DNA from: JAGLSB01 sp023135955
GTDB lineage: Bacteria > Bacteroidota > Bacteroidia > Bacteroidales > GCA-2748055
Direction: 5' to 3'
Assembly (NCBI GenBank): GCA_030673645.1
Contig: DAOVIO010000113.1
Location: 1-13,599, forward strand
Length of the DNA: 13,599 bases
Shown: one piece after another, positions 1 to 6,903 of the stretch
Numbering within the stretch: position 1 is the stretch's first letter
Layout of the letters: every line of letters begins with the position of its first letter
The notes under the pieces: generated by a model
Database searches by the model: none
What the model was told of the DNA's origin: nothing
Seen by the model: only the letters and a program-made list of their open reading frames with translations
Program-made: the position numbers and the translations under genes

Positions 1-2522
1 ATGATCAGGGTTATGCCGATATTAGCTACAATCCATTACACCCCGATCAGGTTTACACACCAAAGATGGATTCTCTGGCCAGAGAGGGGAATTTTTTCAC
101 CAATGCTTATATTACCGGTAATGTAAGTTCCCCAACAAGGGCTGGACTTATGACCGGAAGATATCAGCAAAGAGCTACTATTTATAATGCCGGGGAAGGT
201 GGCTCCGGTTTGCCTTTAGACGAAACTACATTTCCTCAGTTATTGAAACCGTCAGGATACGTTTCCGGGGCTTTTGGAAAATGGCATCTTGGATTGACCC
301 TTGATTATAACCCCATAAACCGTGGCTTCGATGAATTTTATGGATTTATGGGTAGAGGAGCTCATGACTATTTTGCTCTCGACGATCCTGAATCGCCTCT
401 GTTTAGAGGTCTGGAAACTATTCAGGATGAAGGCTATCTGACAAATCGTTTAACAGAAGAGGCTATTTCTTTTATTAAAACTAACAAAGAACAACCCTTT
501 TTTCTATACCTTGCTTATAATGCAGTCCACAGCCCTGCACAAGCTCCTGAAGAATTAATTGAGCTTTACAATACAGGAGATCCACTTAGGGATACACTAA
601 TGGCAATGCTAAATTTACTCGATAAAGGTATTGGAGATGTGGTAAAAACATTAAAAGAGGAAGGAGAATGGGAAAATACACTCTTATTTTTCCTTACCGA
701 TAACGGTGGTGCGGGAGCTATGCATGCAATTAATACTCCACTTAGAAATTTTAAGGGAACCAATTATGAAGGAGGAATAAGAACACCTTTTGTTGTAAGC
801 TGGCCTGCTAAATTTGAAGGAGGAAAAACTGTTGACACTCCTGTTATGTCTTTAGATCTTTTAGCTACAGCTCTGGATGCTGCAGGAATACAAGAACCAA
901 CCGAAAAACCTCTTGACGGTAAAAGTATTCTACCTATTCTTTCAGGTGAAACAGATAAAACACACGAAAACCTGTTCTGGAGCGAAGGAGGCGAAACCGG
1001 AGAATGGGCAGTACGATCAGGTGATTGGAAACTAGTGACTATTAAAGACAACATGGAGCTTTTTAATCTGGCTGATGATATAGGCGAAACTACTGACCTT
1101 TCTGAAACATATCCCGACACTCTTTCAAGATTAATAAACTTGTATATCGATTGGATAAGCCAGATGCCAAAACCGATGGATCAAAACAGTAATTTATGGA
1201 GTCCTGCCCCTCCTGCCGGAAGCGCAGTTTCTCTCTACGATCAGGTGTTCTTTGGGGGAAATTCACAAATACTTTCAAATATTGGCATTTATAATAAATC
1301 GGACTTAACAACAATTGGTGATAACAATGTTAGTTCCGTTCTAATTTCTGATGGCTATGATGCCATTGCTTTCTCCTCAGACAGTCTTAATGGCGAGAAA
1401 CTAATAATGGAAAATGATTTTCATTTTCTTCAGGACTTTGAAAACCAACTAAGTTCCATACTGGTATACGAAGAAGGTGACACAGAAATGAGGGGGCTAA
1501 ATATTTCAGCTTCAATGGTTGAAAACACCGCTCCCTATGCCATGGATAATGATTTTGATACCTATTGGGAAGGATTGGGAGACAATGCATGGATTCAGTT
1601 TGAATTTTGCAAAGAAATGCCTGTTGACGAAATAAAAATTGCTTTTAAACGAGGTCAATTAAGAGTAGCTTACTTTAACATAGAAGCTTCAATGGATGGT
1701 ATTTCCTGGACTCCGGTTCTCATAGGAGGCGAAAGCAGTGGCCTGACAAAAGATTTTGAAACCTTTGACCTGCCTGATATTAAAGCAAAATATGTTCGCA
1801 TTATTGGATTTGGAAATTCTGATAATAACCAAAATCATTATGTAGAGGTAGAATTTATTTTTGGCTCACCACCTGCTAACTATTTATTGATTGAAGCAGA
1901 AGATTACATATCAGGAGACTTAATAAATAAGTTTATAGCCGACGATTGCACAAGTATACTTGCAATAGATATCACTGATAATTCAGCATGGACAGAATAT
2001 GATTTTTTTACTGAATTAACAGGCCTGTATAATATGAACTTGAGAATAAAAGCCCTCCAGAATGCTAGTATCGAACTCTTTCTCGACGACACGAAACTTA
2101 AAACAATTTCAATAGACCCTCTAAAGATTGGTACAGATTGGACAAGCCTAAGTGAAAAAATAAATCTAACTAAAGGTGATCATAAAATTGATTTTCGGTT
2201 TTCCAGCTCACTAACAGGAAGTATGCTTTATTTTAATTGGCTTGAATTTATATTTGAATCCGAAATTTTATCAACTCAAAAATTCAATCCCAATAATATT
2301 CAACTTTTTCCAAATCCATTCAATGATATCTTTACAATTTCATCCGATTTACAGGTAAAAGAAATCTCTGTACTAGATCTAAGTGGAAGAGTTATTTTTA
2401 CAGAAAACTATGATAGTAAATACTGTCATATTGAGGCGACAAAACTTCCTCCCGGAACATATATCATTCGAATTAATATTGACAATAATTATTATCATCT
2501 AAAAAGCATTAAAATAAAATAA
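1..2522 (+). CDS. Multidomain Ser-type S1 sulfatase with crystallin, F5/8C, CBM6-like and T9SS domains (5' truncated)
   Basis: The frame is open from position 3 (D-Q-G-Y-A-D-I-S), matching the metal-binding region of the next gene, so the gene starts before the window and the ATG at 66 is internal. The sulfatase domain runs to about 1195. The active-site motif S-S-P-T-R lies at 126-140, a Ser-type site needing anSME to form formylglycine; GKWHLG and TDNGG follow. Then come a beta/gamma-crystallin-like domain (about 1227-1475), a discoidin/F5/8C (CBM32-like) domain (about 1491-1862), a CBM6/35-like module beginning I-E-A-E-D-Y (about 1878-2258) and a T9SS type A sorting domain (about 2292-2519). 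I infer an exported, glycan-bound sulfatase acting at or outside the cell surface. The sulfatase domain is roughly two thirds identical by eye to the next gene, 7 nt downstream. The family call is firm; the sulfated sugar is unknown. Confidence 0.93.
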   Translation, partial: DQGYADISYNPLHPDQVYTPKMDSLAREGNFFTNAYITGNVSSPTRAGLMTGRYQQRATIYNAGEGGSGLPLDETTFPQLLKPSGYVSGAFGKWHLGLTLDYNPINRGFDEFYGFMGRGAHDYFALDDPESPLFRGLETIQDEGYLTNRLTEEAISFIKTNKEQPFFLYLAYNAVHSPAQAPEELIELYNTGDPLRDTLMAMLNLLDKGIGDVVKTLKEEGEWENTLLFFLTDNGGAGAMHAINTPLRNFKGTNYEGGIRTPFVVSWPAKFEGGKTVDTPVMSLDLLATALDAAGIQEPTEKPLDGKSILPILSGETDKTHENLFWSEGGETGEWAVRSGDWKLVTIKDNMELFNLADDIGETTDLSETYPDTLSRLINLYIDWISQMPKPMDQNSNLWSPAPPAGSAVSLYDQVFFGGNSQILSNIGIYNKSDLTTIGDNNVSSVLISDGYDAIAFSSDSLNGEKLIMENDFHFLQDFENQLSSILVYEEGDTEMRGLNISASMVENTAPYAMDNDFDTYWEGLGDNAWIQFEFCKEMPVDEIKIAFKRGQLRVAYFNIEASMDGISWTPVLIGGESSGLTKDFETFDLPDIKAKYVRIIGFGNSDNNQNHYVEVEFIFGSPPANYLLIEAEDYISGDLINKFIADDCTSILAIDITDNSAWTEYDFFTELTGLYNMNLRIKALQNASIELFLDDTKLKTISIDPLKIGTDWTSLSEKINLTKGDHKIDFRFSSSLTGSMLYFNWLEFIFESEILSTQKFNPNNIQLFPNPFNDIFTISSDLQVKEISVLDLSGRVIFTENYDSKYCHIEATKLPPGTYIIRINIDNNYYHLKSIKIK

Positions 2523-2529
2523 GCAAAAT

Positions 2530-3909
2530 ATGAAAAATCAACTATCCAATTTCAGTAAAAGTATTAATGCTAATAAATATCTGCCTCTTCTGGGAGCTCT
2601 CGCAATTTCCTCTGTAAGCTCAGAATTAGCTGCACAAAAATCAGATGTGCCGAACATTGTAATTATCCTAACAGATGATCAGGGATATGCAGATATTAGT
2701 TTTAATGAATTACATCCAAATGAAGTTAATACTCCTAATATGGATGCTTTGGCCAATGAAGGAATCTTCTTTACCAATGCATATACAAATGGGAACGTAT
2801 CTTCGCCTACAAGGGCTGCAATTATGTCTGGTAAGTATCCACATAGAAATGGTATTTATACGGCTGGAGAAGGTGGAGCAGGATTAAATCTTGAAGAAAC
2901 AACCTTTCCTCAGTATTTAAAAGAAGCAGGATATGTAAGTGGCGCATTTGGGAAATGGCATCTGGGTTTGACCCTGGAATATAATGCGATTAACCGTGGA
3001 TTTGATGAATTTTACGGATTCATGGGAAGAGGTGCTCATGACTTTTATGAACTTAATAATATGGACAATCCTCTCTACCGAGGACTTGAACCTGTTCGAC
3101 AGGAAGGATATTTGACAAACCTTCTTACAAATGAAGCTGTCTCTTTCATAGCTAATCATAAAGACCAACCTTTCTTTTTATACCTGGCATATAATGCAGT
3201 TCACGCACCTGCCCAGGCTCCTAAAGAATTAATTGAAAAATATAATACTGGTGATGAGACCAGGGATATTTTAATGGCTATGCTGGAAGTTCTTGATGAT
3301 GGAGTCGGAAAAGTGGTTCAGACCCTAAAAGAAAAAGGAGTATGGGACAACACTCTTTTATTTTTCCTCACTGATAATGGTGGTGCTGGCGCAATGCATG
3401 CCAATAATACACCTCTGAGAGATTTTAAGCAATCTAACTATGAAGGTGGTTTACGTGTACCTTTTATTGTTAGCTGGCCAGACAAATTTGAAGGTGGCAG
3501 AAAAATAGAAACACCTGTAATAGCAATGGATATGCTACCTACTGCAGTTGCAGCTGCCGGGCTTAAATTACCTGAAGGAAATACTCTTGATGGGAAAAAC
3601 ATTTTACCTGTTCTTGAAGGAAAAGTTGATGTTTTACATGAAAATCTATTCTGGAGTGAAGGCAGCAACGGAGAGTGGGCTGTAAGATCCGGAGACTGGA
3701 AACTGGTTGTGATTAAAGATCAAATTGAGCTTTTCAACCTTAAAAATGACGTTTCGGAATCCATAAATCTTGCTGATAAAAATCCGAAAATTGTTAAAAA
3801 ATTAAGCGCAAAATATGATGAGTGGCTTGACAGTATGGCTGAGCCAATGTTACAAGAAAGTAAGCGTTGGGATCCTAATGCGCAACCTAGAAAGAGGAGG
3901 CAGAGATAA
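2530..3909 (+). CDS. Single-domain Ser-type S1 sulfatase, probably periplasmic
   Basis: A complete 459-residue arylsulfatase-type hydrolase. A Sec signal peptide covers about residues 1-35 (hydrophobic LLGALAISS, cleavage near ELAAQ). Family landmarks: metal ligands D49-D50 in TDDQG, active-site motif S91-S-P-T-R95, K142 and H144 in GKWHLG, H225 in NAVHAP, D282-N283 in TDNGG, and K300 five residues before the E of YEGG. The formylglycine precursor is serine, so activation should depend on an anaerobic-type maturase (anSME), not seen here. The protein ends in a basic tail (PRKRRQR) with no T9SS domain and no lipobox, so I infer a periplasmic enzyme. It starts 7 nt after the upstream sulfatase, consistent with one transcript, and looks like a tandem duplicate of that enzyme without its C-terminal modules. 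Substrate specificity is not deducible. Confidence 0.95.
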   Translation: MKNQLSNFSKSINANKYLPLLGALAISSVSSELAAQKSDVPNIVIILTDDQGYADISFNELHPNEVNTPNMDALANEGIFFTNAYTNGNVSSPTRAAIMSGKYPHRNGIYTAGEGGAGLNLEETTFPQYLKEAGYVSGAFGKWHLGLTLEYNAINRGFDEFYGFMGRGAHDFYELNNMDNPLYRGLEPVRQEGYLTNLLTNEAVSFIANHKDQPFFLYLAYNAVHAPAQAPKELIEKYNTGDETRDILMAMLEVLDDGVGKVVQTLKEKGVWDNTLLFFLTDNGGAGAMHANNTPLRDFKQSNYEGGLRVPFIVSWPDKFEGGRKIETPVIAMDMLPTAVAAAGLKLPEGNTLDGKNILPVLEGKVDVLHENLFWSEGSNGEWAVRSGDWKLVVIKDQIELFNLKNDVSESINLADKNPKIVKKLSAKYDEWLDSMAEPMLQESKRWDPNAQPRKRRQR

Positions 3910-3914
3910 CTACC

Positions 3915-3948
3915 CCCCTCCTCCCGATGTACATCGGGAAGGGAGGGG
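3915..3948. repeat. GC-rich palindromic hairpin between two sulfatase genes
   Basis: A perfect 18-nt palindrome, TCCCGATGTACATCGGGA, occupies 3922-3939. It is extended by outer arms CCCCTCC (3915-3921) and GGAGGGG (3942-3948), with a two-base bulge at 3940-3941. It stands out against AT-rich surroundings. No T-run follows on the plus strand, so it is not a textbook intrinsic terminator. It may be a REP-like dispersed element, an mRNA-stabilising hairpin, or a partial attenuator between the sulfatases at 2530 and 3987. Confidence 0.75.
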
Positions 3949-3986
3949 TGATGATAATAAATATCAATTAACATAGCTTTATAAAA

Positions 3987-5942
3987 ATGAAAATAAGAAC
4001 CTCATTAGCTATCAATATTCTTCCTCTTTCGACTTTGTTCTTCTTTAATCCACAAGAAGCAAACTCGCAAGAGAGTGAGGACCCTAAGCCTAATATCATT
4101 TTTATTATTGCTGATGATATTGATAAAAATCAGCTTTCCTGTTTCGGTGGTGATGTTTATAGTCCGAATATTGATAATATGGCTCTTGAGGGTATGATTT
4201 TTAACCATGCCTATGTTAGTTCAACAGTTTGCACCCCTTCGAGATATAGTCTGACTACTGGCAGGTATGCTGGCAGATCCTTGTATAGCCCCTATTTAGA
4301 TAAATATCCACTGGACAGTCAAGGTCATCCTGAGTTCAATATTGGTCTGGAGCATGATTATATGAACGTAGGAAAAGTACTTAAGGATAATGGATATAAA
4401 ACAGGCTGGGTTGGGAAATTTCATATTGGTGAGGAAGAAACCATAAATGGGCTTACTGATGAAGAAGAAACTTTCCTGAAAACTGCTACAGCCGATGATC
4501 CAAGGTCCTCTGAGTTATTCTCAAAACTTGAAAAAGCTTATGAAGCCTATATTTTAAATAAAGGGTTTTCCTGGGCTAAAACTATCTATCCGGGAAATAT
4601 AGATGATCCTTTTGCATGGCATAATTTAGAATGGAACATAGAAGCCGCACTTGAATTTATTGAAATGAACAAGGACAATCCTTTCTATCTTCATTTTAAT
4701 ACTACCCTACTGCACGGACCAGATGGTTCCTGGGAAAACAGTTTAGCTTATCCGCAAGTAACTGGCGAAGGAATTATCGACCGGGAATTACAGGCAGGAA
4801 TGCCACCTAGAGAAACTATTAGCGAACGTGTAACCGAAAACGGCTATGCAAATGCTTTAGGAATAACATGGCTTGATGACGGAGTTGGAGCAATCTTAAA
4901 CAAACTAGACAGCCTGAATCTGACAGATAATACAATTGTTGTATTCCTACCCGATCATGGCTCCTCAAACAAAGCATCTTTATACAGTTTTGATGGCACA
5001 AATATTCCCATGATCATAAAGTATCCTAAGGAAATTGATAGCTCCAGTGTATGTAATTCTCTGGTTCAGGGAATTGACCTCGTACCTACATTTTTTGATC
5101 TTACAGGAATTAACCCGCCTGAAAATTATATTATTGACGGAGCCTCCCTTAGACCATTATTTCAAAATCCGGAAGAAACTATTCATGAATCACTGTTTTT
5201 TGAACTGGGATGTGCCAGGGCAGTAATGACCAAAGAATATAAATATATTGCCACTCGATATACGCAAGATAGAATAGATGATATTTTAAAAATTGAAGAT
5301 GAGAATCTAAAAGAACTCATATTAAAAAAATTGATAATTCTTGATGGCCATTTTGGAATTAGCTCTCGCGGAATAAAGTATAATCCGAATTATTTAAGTC
5401 CGGATCAAATTTATGATCTGAAAATTGATCCTACAGAAAAAAACAATCTAGCAAAAGATCCACTTTATCAGGATAAGCTGGATGAAATGAAAATTTTACT
5501 AACAGATTATTTACTAAAATTTGAACATAGACCTTTTGGGGAATTCATTCCGGGATCAAATGCAAGTGCTCCTAATCCGATTATTGAAAAATATATCGAG
5601 AATATAATAGTGGCCTTTAATAATGGAGCTACAATTGTTGATGACGCATTAGTGTGTGATGGAAACTGTGTACTTGATTCACCTTCCACATCATCTTTTC
5701 AAGATTCAGAATTTAAAACTTTCTTTATTAAAGACAATTTCTCAACTATCCAGATTGAACCTAAACATGAATTTTTACAAATACGATTGCATGATATTAA
5801 CGGGAGAATAATTTCTACAAGCAAAAACAATGGATCAGACATATTTATAATTGAAAAAACTTCATTAACTCCGGGAATCTATTTTATTTCCATGATAGCC
5901 GAGAATTTTATTGAAACAGAAAAAATTATTATAAGAAAATGA
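3987..5942 (+). CDS. Cys-type S1 sulfatase with T9SS sorting domain
   Basis: A 651-residue secreted sulfatase. A signal peptide covers about residues 1-27 (hydrophobic stretch ending near EANSQ). Metal ligands are D43-D44 in IADDI. The active-site motif is the classical cysteine form, C82-T-P-S-R86, followed by TTG. GKFHIG supplies K144 and H146, and PDHGSSNK supplies D323-H324, with His where the neighbours have Asn. The family S1 assignment is firm, but the protein is clearly divergent from the two upstream sulfatases, so it probably removes a different sulfate. A linker with a C-D-G-N-C cysteine pair, possibly a disulfide, precedes a T9SS type A domain (about 570-651, with LHDINGRII and LTPGIYF). 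Export to the surface or medium is inferred. It begins 77 nt after the previous gene, and its stop overlaps the start of the esterase (ATGA, 4 nt), which suggests translational coupling. Confidence 0.94.
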   Translation: MKIRTSLAINILPLSTLFFFNPQEANSQESEDPKPNIIFIIADDIDKNQLSCFGGDVYSPNIDNMALEGMIFNHAYVSSTVCTPSRYSLTTGRYAGRSLYSPYLDKYPLDSQGHPEFNIGLEHDYMNVGKVLKDNGYKTGWVGKFHIGEEETINGLTDEEETFLKTATADDPRSSELFSKLEKAYEAYILNKGFSWAKTIYPGNIDDPFAWHNLEWNIEAALEFIEMNKDNPFYLHFNTTLLHGPDGSWENSLAYPQVTGEGIIDRELQAGMPPRETISERVTENGYANALGITWLDDGVGAILNKLDSLNLTDNTIVVFLPDHGSSNKASLYSFDGTNIPMIIKYPKEIDSSSVCNSLVQGIDLVPTFFDLTGINPPENYIIDGASLRPLFQNPEETIHESLFFELGCARAVMTKEYKYIATRYTQDRIDDILKIEDENLKELILKKLIILDGHFGISSRGIKYNPNYLSPDQIYDLKIDPTEKNNLAKDPLYQDKLDEMKILLTDYLLKFEHRPFGEFIPGSNASAPNPIIEKYIENIIVAFNNGATIVDDALVCDGNCVLDSPSTSSFQDSEFKTFFIKDNFSTIQIEPKHEFLQIRLHDINGRIISTSKNNGSDIFIIEKTSLTPGIYFISMIAENFIETEKIIIRK

Positions 5943-6862
5943 AAACCACAATAAACCTTGTAATTCTAATCTTTCTATTTGCCGGAATTCATTCTTTCGG
6001 ACAAGAACCCAGAAATCCTTTTCCTCCTGATTTAAAGATCATCGATAATATTGTTTATAAGAAAATCGATACTGAAGTTCTTGAAATGTTAGCTTTTATG
6101 CCTCAAAATGATAATGATGAATTGCATCCATGTCTAATTTATTTGCACGGAGGAGGTTGGGGAAAAGGAGATCGTTACAGAGCAAAACGTAGAGATGTTA
6201 TAGAAGTCATACGTGATTTAAGTAATAAAAACTATATCTCCTTTTCTATAGAATACAGACTTACAGATGTGGAAAAGGGGATAACTGCAATGGAAAGTGT
6301 TGCTGATTGCAAAGATGCCGTAAGATATATAATAAAGAATTCAGAGAAATGGAATATTGATCCAACTAAAATAAGTCTCTTTGGCACTTCTGCAGGCGCT
6401 CATCTGGCTATGGTAACTGCTCTGGCACCTGATTCGGAATTTGAAGTTGATCCAGGTCTGAAAGATATTAATGTTGAGGTAAATTCTGCAATATCCTATT
6501 ATGGTCCCACATCATTTATCAATGAAGATTTATCTATTGGAAATTTTAAGAACCCTTCAAGAATGATACCCATCTTAGGAGGACTCCTTGAAGATAAAAT
6601 GGAAGTAGCCAAAAATTTAAGCCCCGTAGAGTGGATGTCCAATGATATGCCTGCAGTGATGCTTGTACATGGGATTACTGACTCAACTGTTTCCTATAAA
6701 CATGCAGAATATATGAAAGCAAATGCAGATATAAATGATTTTCCGGTTGAAATGATTTTAGTTGAGGGCGCTGGGCATGGTTTTAAAGGAGATAATATTA
6801 ATCCTGATTTGGGAACTATCAAAAATAAAACAGTAAGATTTATCCTTGAAAACAATAAATAA
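5939..6862 (+). CDS. Alpha/beta-hydrolase carbohydrate esterase, periplasmic
   Basis: A 307-residue esterase of the hormone-sensitive-lipase/BD-FAE-like alpha/beta-hydrolase group. A signal peptide covers about residues 1-21 (LVILIFLFAG, cleavage near SFGQ). The oxyanion-hole motif HGGGW is at 70-74. The nucleophile elbow is G-T-S-A-G with S151; the acid is D248 in HGITDS and the base H280 in GAGHGF, so the triad is complete. It has no T9SS domain or lipobox, so it is probably periplasmic. Related enzymes in polysaccharide loci remove acetyl or feruloyl groups from glycans. The 4-nt overlap with the upstream sulfatase argues that de-esterification and desulfation act on the same substrate. 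A general lipase or peptidase role is less likely given the context. The exact acyl group is unknown. Confidence 0.92.
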   Translation: MKTTINLVILIFLFAGIHSFGQEPRNPFPPDLKIIDNIVYKKIDTEVLEMLAFMPQNDNDELHPCLIYLHGGGWGKGDRYRAKRRDVIEVIRDLSNKNYISFSIEYRLTDVEKGITAMESVADCKDAVRYIIKNSEKWNIDPTKISLFGTSAGAHLAMVTALAPDSEFEVDPGLKDINVEVNSAISYYGPTSFINEDLSIGNFKNPSRMIPILGGLLEDKMEVAKNLSPVEWMSNDMPAVMLVHGITDSTVSYKHAEYMKANADINDFPVEMILVEGAGHGFKGDNINPDLGTIKNKTVRFILENNK

Positions 6863-6903
6863 GAGAACTTAATATTAAATCCATTATCTTAAAAATACCT
6901 ACA

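Noticed and set aside
66..68. ATG at 66 as the true start of the first sulfatase
   Set aside because: The frame is open upstream to the window edge and encodes D-Q-G-Y-A-D-I-S, conserved sulfatase sequence. The real start and signal peptide are outside the window.
566..1120. Two minus-strand open frames (566-763 and 764-1120) opposite the first sulfatase
   Set aside because: They lie fully antisense to a strongly conserved sulfatase domain, contain no recognisable domain, and are explained as shadow frames.
2675..2887. A 70-codon plus-strand frame inside the second sulfatase
   Set aside because: It is an overlapping frame within conserved sulfatase motifs and has no independent coding signal.
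3974..3981. TAGCTTTA just before the third sulfatase as a promoter box
   Set aside because: It misses the final G of TAnnTTTG and lies 5 nt from the start codon, leaving no room for a normal leader.
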